Notes: generated by a model from the sequence alone, not told the origin. Positions 24,690 through 34,800 are shown, counted from the first letter of the stretch. The stretch: DNA of 64,000 bases from VGTK01 sp046327915 (GCA_046327915.1 JAXLXO010000012.1:1-64000); one strand, 5' to 3'. Translations and numbers: made by a program.

Positions 24690-26234
24690 ATGAAGACCCC
24701 CAAGCTCAGGGTCTTGGCGCCCCTTCTCGGCGCATGCGTCCTCTTCGTCGCCTCGGTCGCGTCCGCGGCCGGGCCTCTGCTCGCCGAGTACACCATCTTC
24801 GGCGAGAACGGCGTCGTCATCGGCTTCGACTCCGACATCAAGGGTCTGGTCGGTGCGCGCAACGAGGACCCGGTGACGGGCGATGCCGTGCGGTTGCAGG
24901 GCCAGTCGACCGTCGACGGCGACGTGCGCAGCGGCGGCGACGTCAATCTGCAGAATCAGGCGTCGGTCTCGGGATCGGTGATCCACCCGGCCGGAACCAC
25001 GCTGACGCTGAACAACGGATCCAGCGTCGGCACCAACGTCGTCGCCGATCCGATGCTGCCGACGCTCCCGCCGAACACGGTGTTCGCGTGCCCGACCGGC
25101 GGCGCGAACGACTCGGGCGGCAACAACGAGGCGCGCGTCCTGACGCCCGGCTCGTACGGCGCGCTCAACTTCGGGGGCAGCTTCGACCTGACCCTGAACG
25201 GCGCCGGAAACTACTTCTTCGACTCGATCACCGCCGGCAACGGCTCGACCATCACCGTCACGCAGCCGGGCACCAAGGTCTACGTGTGCGGCCCGGTCCG
25301 CTTCGGCTCGGTCAACGTGACGCTGCAGACGCAGAGCAACAGCCCCTGCGACTTCTACCTCGAGACCAAGGCCTCGGGTGACAACGCGGTGCAGTTCGGC
25401 GGCAACTCGAACTGGATCGGCGACGTGTTCGCGCCGAACGGCGAGATCCACATCGGCTCGGGCGGCTCGGTCGGCAGCTTCATCGGCCGCTTCTTCTCGA
25501 ACATGGTCGACATCGAGCACTCGATCCAGGGCGGGTCGGTCCAGTGCGGATCGCCGCCGCGCGACGAGGACGAGTTCCGCTCCAACAAGGACGCGACGAT
25601 CTTCCACACGCGGAAGAACCAGAACAACGGCGCGGCGCTCACGCTGCGCGTCGAGAACCAGACGCGCTCGCTGCTCGGCTTCGACGTCTCGACCGTGAAC
25701 TTCGCGAAGGTGCTGAGCGCGAAGCTCATCCTGACGGTGTCGAACAACGGCTTCGACGTTCCGCCGTACTCGCCCAGCTCCAACTGGCCTCTCGGCGGCG
25801 GCGAGACCTACGTCGCGCGCCTCGACGACGGCTTCGAGGACTGGGCCGAGGGCAACGGCAACAACTACCCGACGCCGAAGAACCCGAAGGGGACCGGCTC
25901 GGGCGTGACGTGGAACTGCTCCACCGACACGAACATCGCGAACGAGAAGCCGGACTGCACCGGCATCGACCGCTGGAAGACCGGCGGCAAGAAGTACCAG
26001 GGTCCGCTGCGCGGCCCGGCGATCCAGACCAACGACATGCTCGACGGCACCAAGATCGTCTTCGACGTCACCGCCGACGTGCAGGCCGGACTCGGTCCGC
26101 AAGACACGAAGTTCATGTCCTTCTTCATCCAGGTGAAGGGCCTCGGTTCGGTCGCGTACTACTCGAAGGAGGGCGCGGCCGCGGCGGGCAACCTGAGCTA
26201 CGTCCCGATGCTGGTCGTCGACGAGGCTCCGTAG
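24690..26234 (+). CDS. Secreted beta-helix protein with C-terminal DNRLRE-like domain
   Basis: A 514-residue exported protein with a signal peptide ending near SVASAA-GP (residue 27). Residues about 55-300 are Gly/Asn-rich beta repeats (VRLQGQSTVDGDVRSGGDVN, SGSVIHPAG, GGNSNWIGDVFAPNGEIHIG), like bactofilin/DUF7305-type right-handed beta-helices. From about residue 320 a second domain (TIFHTRKNQNNGAALTLRV, GFDVSTVNFAKVLSAKLILT) resembles DNRLRE/CBM96 surface domains. It is probably a structural or polysaccharide-binding surface protein. A bidirectional terminator separates it from the convergent gene. Confidence 0.72.
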   Translation: MKTPKLRVLAPLLGACVLFVASVASAAGPLLAEYTIFGENGVVIGFDSDIKGLVGARNEDPVTGDAVRLQGQSTVDGDVRSGGDVNLQNQASVSGSVIHPAGTTLTLNNGSSVGTNVVADPMLPTLPPNTVFACPTGGANDSGGNNEARVLTPGSYGALNFGGSFDLTLNGAGNYFFDSITAGNGSTITVTQPGTKVYVCGPVRFGSVNVTLQTQSNSPCDFYLETKASGDNAVQFGGNSNWIGDVFAPNGEIHIGSGGSVGSFIGRFFSNMVDIEHSIQGGSVQCGSPPRDEDEFRSNKDATIFHTRKNQNNGAALTLRVENQTRSLLGFDVSTVNFAKVLSAKLILTVSNNGFDVPPYSPSSNWPLGGGETYVARLDDGFEDWAEGNGNNYPTPKNPKGTGSGVTWNCSTDTNIANEKPDCTGIDRWKTGGKKYQGPLRGPAIQTNDMLDGTKIVFDVTADVQAGLGPQDTKFMSFFIQVKGLGSVAYYSKEGAAAAGNLSYVPMLVVDEAP

Positions 26235-26257
26235 CAGGCAGCCGACAGACGGAAGGC

Positions 26258-26290
26258 GAAGGCCCCGGCGACGAGTCGGGGCCTTCGTCG
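26258..26290. terminator. Bidirectional terminator hairpin
   Basis: GAAGGCCCCG and CGGGGCCTTC form a 10-bp stem with a 9-base loop between two converging genes. T-rich bases follow on the plus strand (GTCGTTTC). Confidence 0.75.
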
Positions 26291-26292
26291 TT

Positions 26293-28200
26293 TCAGGGAG
26301 CCTGCTCGGCGGTGCGCGGGGCCCAGGCGAAGCTGCCCTTGCGGAGCGACACGAAGCCGAGCTCGGGTACGCTGAACAGCGCACCGCGGAGCCCGCGCAC
26401 CAGCAGCGTCCCGTCGTCGGCGGGCGCCACGACCAGGCCGGCCGCAGCGGCGCCGAGCCCCGTCGCGAGATTCGCGGCGCCGAGGAGCGGCCGCGCCAAC
26501 GGCAAGTCGTCGGTGAAGAACAGAAAGACCGAGTCTTCGTCGCGCGGCGTGTAGAGCGTCGAGCCGGGGACGGTCACCTCGCGCAGCAGCGCCGTCAAGC
26601 TGCCGTCGCGCTCCGACAGGCGATCGAGCTCCTGCTGCCGGAACGAGGGGACGTCGGTGCGCGCCACGACGCGATACTCGTCGTCGACGGCGTCCGCCGA
26701 GACGAACGGGATGAAGCGCAACCGCGACGTCGGATCGACGCACCCGCCGAGCGCCGCGCTCGACCCGCTGCAATCCACGCGATCTCCGGTCCCTGCCTGG
26801 TCGTCCTGCCCCGGTGTCGCGAGCGCGTCCGCGATCTCGCGCAGCAGCTCCGACACGCAGTTGCGGGTCAGCAGGTCGTAGCCGTAGCGGGCGTGCATCG
26901 CGGCCGCGTATGCATCGGCGCGGCGCGCGGCGGCGTCCCGGGCGAGGACGAGCGCGTCGCGGTCCGCGGCGACCGCGGCTGCCTGCAGCGGCATCGGCGC
27001 ATCTCCGCTCGCGACCAGCGCGCCGCGCGAGAGGCGAAGCGAGGCGCGGCCGGCGCTCGCGCGGGCGAGCTCGAGCTGGCGGTTCACCGCGGCCTCGAGC
27101 GCCGCGTACTGCAGCTCGCGCGGTGCCCGTCCGGTCGCGAGCGAGCGGCGCATCTCGGCCAGCTCCGCGCCGGTCTCGCGCAGCAGCGCGGGGACGACGG
27201 ACGCCTGCGCGCGCACCTCGTCGGGCGCGAGCGCCGGCGCGTCGGCTGGGTAGGCGTCGAGCACGACCAGCCGCCCGCGGGCGAGGCTCTCCGCCACCGC
27301 GCCGAGGCGCGCGAGCGTGAGGAGGAGCGTTCGCCCCCAGTCCGGGCGCGGCGAGGCGGCGAGCGCGACGGCGCGTTCGCGAAGGTCGTCGTCGAGTGCG
27401 CGGAGCGCGGCGCGCTCGGCGTCGCCGAGCAGCAGCAGGTCGCCGCCGTCGTCGCGCAGCGCCTCGCGGCGAAGCGTGGCGCGCCCGCGCAGCACGTCGA
27501 GCGCCAGCGACGCTTCGATCAGCTCGGTCGCGCGCTCGACGAACGACGGCGGCGTCGCGGCGAAGCGGTGCGGATCCAGGCGCGATGGTTCGTCCGCAGC
27601 CGCGGGGCGTGTGTACGCAGCGGCCAGCGCACCCAGCTCGCGGTCGACGTCGGCGCGCCGTGCGCCGAGAAGGCGCGGATCGTTCGTCGCGATCGCGTGC
27701 GTCACGGCTGCGATCGCATCGGCGGCCGCGTCCGGCCCCTGTCCGAGCTCCGGCGCGGCGGCGTCGCCCGCGAAGAACCGCGCGCCACGGACGATCACGT
27801 CCGGGGCTCCTCCGTCGGACAGTACCGCGAGGACGTCACGATCCCGCTCGAGCGCCGCGAGGCGGGCGTGCTGCGCCTCCTCGAGCAGGAAGCGGTCGGC
27901 GAAGCGGCGCCGCAGGCGCTCACGGACGTCGGCGTCGACCGCGACGGTCCGCACGTGCAGCGCGCGATTCTCGAGGCGGGTGTACTGATGGACGAAGGCC
28001 GCGTAGTCGTCGCGGTGCAGGCGCAGCAGGCCGCCCGGGTGGTGCTGGAAGTGGTAGGTCTCGTCGCCGAAGCGGATCGCGACGTGCCCGCCGCTCGACG
28101 AGCCTTCGTTCGCCTCGACGTGCAGGTAGTCGAAGGTCGCGTCCTGCGCTGCCGCCGGCGCGGCAACGAGCAGCAGGGCGCAGGCGAGGGCCGCACGCAT
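26293..28200 (-). CDS. Secreted DUF4105-like protein
   Basis: A 635-residue exported protein with signal peptide cleaved near residue 18 (APAAA-QDA). The N-terminus contains SSGGHVAIRFGDETYHFQHH, like the N-terminal periplasmic domain of DUF4105/Lnb proteins (a papain-like His region). A Cys motif TRNCVSELLREIADAL follows near residue 460, resembling the YNC motif of the same superfamily. A thiol-peptidase or acyltransferase-like activity is possible. The middle is a long Ala/Arg-rich helical region. It follows the small lipoprotein gene by ten bases and probably forms an operon with it. Confidence 0.65.
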   Translation of the reverse strand: MRAALACALLLVAAPAAAQDATFDYLHVEANEGSSSGGHVAIRFGDETYHFQHHPGGLLRLHRDDYAAFVHQYTRLENRALHVRTVAVDADVRERLRRRFADRFLLEEAQHARLAALERDRDVLAVLSDGGAPDVIVRGARFFAGDAAAPELGQGPDAAADAIAAVTHAIATNDPRLLGARRADVDRELGALAAAYTRPAAADEPSRLDPHRFAATPPSFVERATELIEASLALDVLRGRATLRREALRDDGGDLLLLGDAERAALRALDDDLRERAVALAASPRPDWGRTLLLTLARLGAVAESLARGRLVVLDAYPADAPALAPDEVRAQASVVPALLRETGAELAEMRRSLATGRAPRELQYAALEAAVNRQLELARASAGRASLRLSRGALVASGDAPMPLQAAAVAADRDALVLARDAAARRADAYAAAMHARYGYDLLTRNCVSELLREIADALATPGQDDQAGTGDRVDCSGSSAALGGCVDPTSRLRFIPFVSADAVDDEYRVVARTDVPSFRQQELDRLSERDGSLTALLREVTVPGSTLYTPRDEDSVFLFFTDDLPLARPLLGAANLATGLGAAAAGLVVAPADDGTLLVRGLRGALFSVPELGFVSLRKGSFAWAPRTAEQAP

Positions 28201-28210
28201 CGCGTGCGGC

Positions 28211-28666
28211 TCAGCCCGCGTAGCCGCGCTCGATCGCGTCGCGCTTCGCGCGGTCGCTGCCCGCGAGCCCGTCGACGAGTGCCGTGCGCTTCGCGGACGG
28301 CGCGTCGGCGGCGCGGAGCCCTGCGCCCACTCCGGTCCACGTCGCGGCGGACGCCTCCCAGTCGCTGATGCCGTAGCGCTGCGCGACGGTCGCGAGTCCG
28401 CGCTGGAACGACGCGACGTCGCCGCCGTCGCGCACCCACGCGGCGGTGTAGCCGCGCACGTCGTCGCGATACGAGGTCTCCTTCTTGTCGGCCTTGTCGT
28501 CGCTGGACGGCGAGCTGCTGGTGCTCGAGTCGGAGCTGCTCGCGCTGCTGCCGGTGGACGAGTCGGAGATGCTCTTCGAGCTGTACGAGAACGAGCAGCC
28601 GCCGATCGCCAGCAGGGAGATCAGCAGTGCCGCGCCCGCGAAGCGCATCGGAACGAGTGGTGCCAT
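28211..28666 (-). CDS. Small lipoprotein with Ser-rich linker
   Basis: A 151-residue lipoprotein. GGAGGAGGA precedes the ATG at 28666 and the lipobox is AIGGC near residue 24. A low-complexity Ser/Asp linker of about 35 residues (SSKSISDSSTGSSASSSDSS) leads to a C-terminal domain (DDVRGYTAAWVRDGGDVASF, GLATVAQRYGISDWEASAA). No family was recognised with confidence; similar domains are annotated as putative lipoprotein in deltaproteobacteria. Ten bases separate it from the DUF4105-like gene, implying a shared transcript and perhaps a shared envelope task. Confidence 0.8.
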   Translation of the reverse strand: MAPLVPMRFAGAALLISLLAIGGCSFSYSSKSISDSSTGSSASSSDSSTSSSPSSDDKADKKETSYRDDVRGYTAAWVRDGGDVASFQRGLATVAQRYGISDWEASAATWTGVGAGLRAADAPSAKRTALVDGLAGSDRAKRDAIERGYAG

Positions 28667-28781
28667 GGAATCCTCCTCCTCGGTCGCCGGTGACGGCGGG
28701 CGACCGCTGCCGTCCATAGCGCGCACGGCGGCGCGGCGCTCGCGGCGGTGTACCGGGATCGAACCGCGCCGCGCGCGACGC

Positions 28782-29084
28782 TCAGCGCAGCCGGGCGATG
28801 GCGTCGCGGATCGACGCGAGCAGCGCGGGCCGATCCGCGAGCCACGCGCTCCACGCGGCCGCATCCGCGAGCGAATCGTCGAGCGCGATCAGCCGCGGCG
28901 TCGCGTCGCCGGCGCACGCGACGAAGCCGATCGCGTCGCCCTCGCCGACACCCGCCCAGCCGGTGAAGGCGTGCGCACGGACGCGCAGCAGCGGCACCAG
29001 GACGAGTGCGCCGCATGCGATCGCGACGCCCGCGACCACGTCCTCCTCACGCCGCAAGCGACCCTCCGGCGGCGCGGCCCGCAT
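28782..29084 (-). CDS. Small hypothetical protein with one membrane helix
   Basis: A 100-residue protein overlapping the end of the DUF2953-like gene by 38 bases. It has one likely membrane helix (VVAGVAIACGALVLVPLLRV) followed by a soluble tail (GVGEGDAIGFVACAGDATPR). It is probably the third gene of the GerW-DUF2953 operon. No known family was recognised. Confidence 0.5.
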   Translation of the reverse strand: MRAAPPEGRLRREEDVVAGVAIACGALVLVPLLRVRAHAFTGWAGVGEGDAIGFVACAGDATPRLIALDDSLADAAAWSAWLADRPALLASIRDAIARLR

Positions 29085-29712
29085 CGCTGGCGTCGGCGGG
29101 TGCGCGGCGTCGCAGCCGCTCGCCGAGCAGGACGAGCAGCGTGCGCAGCGGCTGGACGCGCAGCTCGAGCTCGACGTCGGCCGCGAGGCGGTCCTCGGCG
29201 TCCCAGCGCGGCTGCACCGCGAAGCGGCCGGTCGGATCGAGGAGCGTCGCGAGCGCGCACAGGAAGCCGTAGGCGCGGCCGGTCTCGCCGACGTCGTGCA
29301 GCGCGAACTCGAGCCAGCCCTCGAGGCGGGCGACGCGCAGCGCGCCCCGCTCGACGAGCCGACGCACGACGGCGACGCCGTGCTCGAGATCGAGCAGCCG
29401 ATCGCGCAGCCCGCGACGCGGCTTCGGCGTGGGGCTTGCCGGTGTCTTCGTCCGCGCAGCGCCTGCGGGAGAAGGCCCCGGCGGCGCAGGCTGCGGCTGT
29501 GCGGCGAGACGCGGAACGGACGGGGCGCCCGGGGCGGGCAGCGTCAAGCGCCGATGGCGGCTGCCGTGCAGCACCAGCAGGCGCCACGACAGCGCGACGT
29601 CGATGCCGGCGTCGGTGTCGCCGGATGCGTGCAGGACGACCCGTGCCGGCAGCAGCAGGAGCAGCAGGAGGACGGCGAGCAGTGCCGCCGCGATGGCGAT
29701 CGCGACGCTCAG
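29047..29712 (-). CDS. DUF2953-like membrane-anchored protein
   Basis: The C-terminal part (WLEFALHDVGETGRAYGFLC, then PRWDAEDRLAADVELELRV) fits DUF2953, whose Bacillus member YtfI is the neighbour of YtfJ. The first canonical start is GTG at 29574. The open frame continues upstream through a convincing membrane helix (IAIAAALLAVLLLLLLLPAR) and strand (VVLHASGDTDAGIDVALSWR) that belong to the family. The only plausible initiator there is a CTG at 29712 overlapping the GerW stop codon as CTGA. The start is therefore a rare CTG or the sequence contains an error. A Pro/Ala linker follows the first domain. Confidence 0.6.
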   Translation of the reverse strand: MSVAIAIAAALLAVLLLLLLLPARVVLHASGDTDAGIDVALSWRLLVLHGSRHRRLTLPAPGAPSVPRLAAQPQPAPPGPSPAGAARTKTPASPTPKPRRGLRDRLLDLEHGVAVVRRLVERGALRVARLEGWLEFALHDVGETGRAYGFLCALATLLDPTGRFAVQPRWDAEDRLAADVELELRVQPLRTLLVLLGERLRRRAPADASDAGRAAGGSLAA

Positions 29713-30134
29713 CTCTCGGTGTCTCCGTCGCCCTTCGGCTTGGCGTCCTCGGCCGGCAGCGCGCGCGCGGCGTCGCCGACCGGAAGCCCGAGCTGGCTCA
29801 GCACGCTCGGCAGCAGCTCGAACGCGCGCAGGACGGTTGCTCCGCGCGAGTCCTTCAGCGACAGCAGCTGCGCCTGTCCCTCGCCGTTGACGACGATGAA
29901 GGCCTGCGGGTCGACCGTGAGCCCGCCGCCGACCGCCGTCGACTCGAGTCCGTTCACGTGCGCGGCCGGCGCGGGCCGCGTCCCGGCGGCGCCCGTGCCG
30001 AAGCCGAGCGTCACCTTGTTCACCGGGATGATCGTCGAGTTCCCGGAGCGGATCGGCGCCCCGACCACGGTCTCCGACACGGAGATCTCCTTCATGCCCG
30101 ACAAGAGCGCGGTGATCAGCTTCGACACGTCCAT
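29709..30134 (-). CDS. GerW (YtfJ) family protein
   Basis: A 141-residue GerW-family protein (PF09579): MDVSKLITALLSGMKEISVS, VVGAPIRSGNSTIIPVNKVT, GFGTGA and the C-terminal VDPQAFIVVNGEGQAQLLSL. In Bacillus, YtfJ is linked to spore germination, but the family is widespread in non-spore-formers with unknown function. GGAGGAGG precedes the ATG. It is first in an operon with a DUF2953-like gene, the same pairing as ytfI-ytfJ in Firmicutes, so the pair is an ancient module rather than a sporulation gene here. Confidence 0.88.
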   Translation of the reverse strand: MDVSKLITALLSGMKEISVSETVVGAPIRSGNSTIIPVNKVTLGFGTGAAGTRPAPAAHVNGLESTAVGGGLTVDPQAFIVVNGEGQAQLLSLKDSRGATVLRAFELLPSVLSQLGLPVGDAARALPAEDAKPKGDGDTES

Positions 30135-30266
30135 GGCCTCCTCCTCCGTCCGCGGCGGAGTGTGCCGCTTTCGGTCCGGCGAGGAAAGGGCGCGACGCTT
30201 GCTTTGCGAGCCCCGAGCCGGGATGTTCGCCGAGGGAGGGCGCCCGGCGGCGCGACGGGGAAGACG

Positions 30267-31445
30267 GTGCAACGACAAGCCAAGGTATGGCTCGCGATCC
30301 TCGGCGGGAGCCTCGTGCTGCTCTGGCTGCTGAGCAACATCCTGCTGCCGTTCGTGCTCGGGATGGCGATCGCCTACTTCCTCGATCCGGTCGCCGACCG
30401 CCTGCAGCGGCTCGGGCTGTCGCGGACGTTCTCGGCGGTGATCATCATCGTCGGCTTCTTCATCCTGGCGACGCTCGGCCTCGTGCTGCTGCTGCCGACC
30501 GTGATCGAGCAGGTGGTCGGCCTCGTCGCGCGCCTGCCGCAGTACTTCTCGGCGCTCTTCGACCTCGGACGCTCGCTCTGGGAGCGCACGATGTCGATGC
30601 TCGACCCGGCGCAGGTGAACCAGCTGAAGACGCCGTTCGCGTCGGCGGTGCAGCGCCTTACCGAGCTGCTGGCAGGGTTCCTGAACGGCGTGTTCGACCA
30701 GAGCCTGCGCATCGTGAACGTCCTGACTCTGCTGTCGGTGACGCCGCTGGTGGCGTTCTACCTGCTGCGCGACTGGCCGAAGGTGCTCGAGACCGTCGAC
30801 GGCTGGCTGCCGCTCGAGCACGCGCCGACGATCCGCGAGCAGGCGCGCGCGATCGACATGGTGCTGGCAGGCTACGTGCGCGGCGTCGCGACGGTGTGCC
30901 TCACGCTGGGCACGTTCTACGCGGTCGCGCTGAGCGTCGTCGGGCTGAATTTCGGATTGACGATCGGCCTCATCGCGGGCGGGATCTCCTTCATCCCGTA
31001 CGTCGGGACCTTCGTCGGCCTGGTCACGTCCGCGGGGGTTGCCGCGGTGCAGTTCTGGCCGGACTGGGTGATGATCGCGGTGGTGCTCGGCGTGTTCTTC
31101 ACCGGGCAGATCCTGTCGGACTACGTGCTCACGCCGCGGCTCGTCGGCGACCGCATCGGGCTGCACCCGCTGTGGGTCATCTTCGGACTCTTCGCGGGCG
31201 GCGCCCTGTTCGGCTTCCTCGGTATCCTCATCGCGATGCCGGTGTGCGCCGCGATCGGCGTCCTGACGCGCTTCGCGATCGCGCAGTACAAGGAGTCGGA
31301 GCTCTACCTCGGCGAGGAGTCGGGGCGCCCGCCGCTGGTCGTCGCGCCCGGCGCTCGGGACGCCGTGACCGGAGTGCGCAGCGGGCCGGCCGAGCGGTCC
31401 CCGTCCGACGCGCCGGCGGCCGCGGTCGAAGGTGGATCTCGCTGA
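30267..31445 (+). CDS. AI-2E family transporter (PerM/TqsA-like)
   Basis: A 392-residue polytopic membrane protein of PF01594. There are paired N-terminal helices (LAILGGSLVLLWLLSNILLP), a soluble middle helix region and the conserved C-terminal block GISFIPYVGTFVGLV ... YVLTPRLVGDRIGLHPLWVI. Members export small signals or act as Na+/H+ antiporter-like permeases; the substrate cannot be told. Translation starts at GTG 30267. The tail of ~45 residues is disordered and overlaps the DUF167 gene by 14 bases. It is divergent from the GerW operon, with both promoters in about 130 bp. Confidence 0.88.
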   Translation: MQRQAKVWLAILGGSLVLLWLLSNILLPFVLGMAIAYFLDPVADRLQRLGLSRTFSAVIIIVGFFILATLGLVLLLPTVIEQVVGLVARLPQYFSALFDLGRSLWERTMSMLDPAQVNQLKTPFASAVQRLTELLAGFLNGVFDQSLRIVNVLTLLSVTPLVAFYLLRDWPKVLETVDGWLPLEHAPTIREQARAIDMVLAGYVRGVATVCLTLGTFYAVALSVVGLNFGLTIGLIAGGISFIPYVGTFVGLVTSAGVAAVQFWPDWVMIAVVLGVFFTGQILSDYVLTPRLVGDRIGLHPLWVIFGLFAGGALFGFLGILIAMPVCAAIGVLTRFAIAQYKESELYLGEESGRPPLVVAPGARDAVTGVRSGPAERSPSDAPAAAVEGGSR

Positions 31446-31773
31446 GCTGGTCCTCACCCCGACGGGTGAGGGAGTCCGGCTGCGCCTCCGCGTGACCCCC
31501 GGGGCCCGCCGCGACGGACTGGTCGGCGCGCACGGTGACGCTCTGAAACTCGCGGTCCGCGCCGCGCCCGAGAAGGGACGCGCCACCGAGGCCGTTCTCC
31601 GCGTGCTGGCGGACGCGCTCGGCATTCCGGCACAGCAGGTCGCGCTGGTCGTGGGCGGCGCGAGCCGCGACAAGATCGTCTCGGTGCGCGGGCTTGCGCC
31701 CGAGGAGATCCGCGCACGGCTCGCGGCGGCGATCGGGTCCACCGGTTCGCGCGGGCGCGGGTCGCACGGTTGA
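31432..31773 (+). CDS. DUF167 (YggU) family protein
   Basis: A 113-residue DUF167 protein starting at GTG 31432 inside the end of the transporter gene. The diagnostic block is VTPGARRDGLVGAHGDALKL, then APEKGRATEAVLRVLADALG and GGASRDKIVSVRG. The fold is a small alpha/beta domain; no biochemical function is established. The overlap shows cotranscription with the permease, an arrangement common in proteobacteria (yggT-yggU). Confidence 0.9.
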   Translation: MDLAELVLTPTGEGVRLRLRVTPGARRDGLVGAHGDALKLAVRAAPEKGRATEAVLRVLADALGIPAQQVALVVGGASRDKIVSVRGLAPEEIRARLAAAIGSTGSRGRGSHG

Positions 31774-31844
31774 CGCGATCGGGCAAGTTTCGCGCGCCGA
31801 TGACTGCGAAAAGATGCTAGGGTTCCGGCCCGAAGCGTCACCAC

Positions 31845-34800
31845 ATGGCCCCCGAACGCAGCATCGCCTTTCTCAAGGACCCCGCACTTCGGTGCGGGGC
31901 GTGTGCAGCCGATGCGCCGATGGGCGCGCGGTTCTGCCGGCGTTGCGGACAGCCGCTCGGCCAGGACGCGCCGGCGGCGCGCGAGCCGGACGCGCAGCGC
32001 GCGGAGCACAAGCAGGTCACGGTGATGTTCGCCGACGTGCAGGGCTCGATGACGCTGTCGGAGCGGCTCGATCCCGAGGAGTGGTACCGCATCGTCACGC
32101 GCTTCTTCGTCATCATGGCGGAGGGCGTGCAGCGCGTCGGCGGCGTCGTGAACCGCTTCACCGGCGACGGCATCATGGCGCTGTTCGGCGCGCCGGTCGC
32201 GCTCGAGGACCACGCGCAGCGTGCCTGCTACGCGGCGCTGCGACTGCGCCATGCGCTCGACCGCTACTCGGGCGAGCTGCGCGAGACCCGCGGCGTCGAC
32301 CTCGCGGTGCGCATCGGCATCCATTCGGGCGACGTGGTCGCGGGCCCGCTCGGACGGCAGGGCCGCGGCGGCTACACGGCGCTCGGGCCGACGGTGCACC
32401 TCGCCTCGGAGATGGAGCGCATCGCGACGCCGGGGCGCATCTTCGTCTCCGAGAGCACCGCGCAGCTCGTCGAGGGGTACTTCCGTCTCGCCGATCGCGG
32501 TCAGCCGGGCCGCACGCGCGGCGTGATCGGACGCGTCTACGAGCTGGTCGGCGTCGGCAGCTACTCGACGCGCCTCGAGCGTTCGCGTTCGCGCGGCCTG
32601 CTGTCGTTCGTCGGACGCGGCCGCGAGATGCGCGAGCTCGAGAACGGGCTCGAGGCGGCGCGCTCCGGGCGCGGCGCTGCGATCGGCGTGCGCGGCGAGG
32701 TCGGCGTCGGCAAGAGCAGGCTGTGCGACGAGTTCCTCGCGCAGTGCGCGCGCGACGGCGTCGGCGTGTTCCGCTGGCGCGTCCTGTCGCATCTGCGGGG
32801 GACGCCGTATCTGAGCCTCGTCGCGGAGCTGCGACGCCTGTTCTCGCTCTCGCCCGACGATCAGGGCGCCGGGCGGCGCGTTCTGCACGAGCGCCTCGCC
32901 GCCTTGGGCCCCCGGGGCGACGAGCGCCGCGCCCTTCTTCGAGCGGTTGCTCGGCGTCGCGTCCGATTCGCAGCCCGCGGCCGACCCCAATGATCCGCCG
33001 CATGCGCCTGATGCCGAACGCGTTCCTCGCGGCGATGGACACCGGCAAGCGGCCGTGGTGCTCATCGAGGACGCGCACGGGCTCGACGAGGCCAGCCCCC
33101 AGAATCGTGGAGCTCGCCTCGATGCCGTCGCCGGCACGCGTGTCCTGCTGCTGCTGAACTCGTCCGAGTTCAGCGGCCCGGTGTTCCGCCATGCGGAGAT
33201 CGCGCCGCCGCCGCTCGGGCCGCGCGCCGCCAACGAGCTGTTGCCGCGTCTCCTCGGCGACTCCGAGACGCTGGCGGATCTTCGCGCCTGGAGACCTGGG
33301 AGCGCAGCCACGGCAACCCGTTCTTCATGGAGGAGCTGGTGACGATGCTCGCCGACACCGGTGCGCTGATCGGTGTCCGCGGTGCGTATCGTCCGGGCCT
33401 TGAATCGAGGCCGCGCGACGCTGCCGTCGTCGTTGCAGGCACTGCCCGAGTCGCGCATCGACTTCCTGGAGCGCGCGAGAATGTGCTGCAGGCGGCGTCG
33501 GTGCTCGGCCGCACGTTCTCGCCGGACCTGCTGTACCGTGTCCTGAGCCTGCCCCGCGAGGATACCGACGAAGCCGTGGCTGCGCCCTCGAGGGGGACTT
33601 CATCACCGCGCGGCCGGCGCCCAGACGAGTACGCGTTCCGCCACCTGGATGATGCAGGAGCAGTGCGCCGCGAGTCAGGTGAAGGAGGATCTCGCCGCGG
33701 CGCACGCGCGGGTCGCCCGTGCGTGCACGGAGATCTACGCGGAGCGCCTCGACGAGCGCGCTGCGCTGATCGCGCACCACTGGGGAGCACGCGGGGGAAC
33801 TTCCGCGAGGCCGTGCGGGTGCGCAGCGAGCCGCCGCGGGTCGGGCAGCGCAACCTCGGCGAAGGCCTGCGCGCGGATGGCGGCGGGTGTTCGCATTGCT
33901 CGAGCGGTGCGCCCGCGTCGCGCGGGATCGACGAGATGGCGATCGTGCGGCGCGCCGCCGGATATCCTCGAGCTCGGCGCGCGCAACCTGCATGCCGCCG
34001 CACGAGCTCGAGCAGGTCTTCGAGGAAGGCAACGCGCTGCTGGCGCGCGTCGAGCGACCTGGGCTGCGGGCGGCGCTGTACACTGCGTACGTTCAGGCGC
34101 GCGCGTTCGTCGGCGACCGACGAGGCCCTCGCGCTGTCGCGCGAGGCGGTCCGTGCGGCGGAGGAAGCGAACGATCCGCATCGCCTGCTCGGATATCGTG
34201 GCCGTGCTGGTCTTCGCGCTGATGAACTCCCGTGAGTTCGAGGTCTTCAGACGCTGACGCGCTCGTCCTGGAGCCCGCACGCCCGTGGCAGGCGCGTGGC
34301 GCGGAAGGCGGCCCAGATCCACTGGGGTTCCGGGGTCACGCTGCGCGTGCTGTCGGGAAACCCTCGGCGCGCGCGACGACCTCGCGATCGCGGCCGACGC
34401 GGCCTGGCAGTCGGGGCGACGTCGAGACCTCTGTCGCTGTATTCGCACGCCCCGAGTGTCGCGCTGGTCCTCGGCGAGAACCTGGCCGAGGCCTGGTCAA
34501 GGCGCAGCGCTCGGTGGAACTCGTCGAGTACCTCGGCACGCCGTACGGGCGCGTGTTCGCGTATGCGGCGCTCGGTCTCGCGCAGATCTGCATGGGCGAT
34601 GCGCGCATGGCGTCCCGTGTCCTGCACGGCGCGCTGCTGCCAGCGCGCGACCACCGGGTCGGGCTGCAGCACGAGAGCGTTCTGCTCGCCGGCCCTCGCG
34701 TGCGCGACACTGCTGCAGCGGCGAGGTCGCGTGCACGCGGTTTCGTCGCAACGAGGCGATGCACGTGGCGCGGCAGCGCGGCGCGCGCCGCGCGAGTCGA

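Noticed and set aside
29709..30134. Evidence that the organism sporulates
   Set aside because: GerW-family proteins occur widely in non-spore-formers and no other sporulation gene is present.
29709..33458. 1,249-codon minus-strand open frame
   Set aside because: Only its last 141 codons (GerW) are protein-like; the rest is antisense to the permease, DUF167 and cyclase genes.
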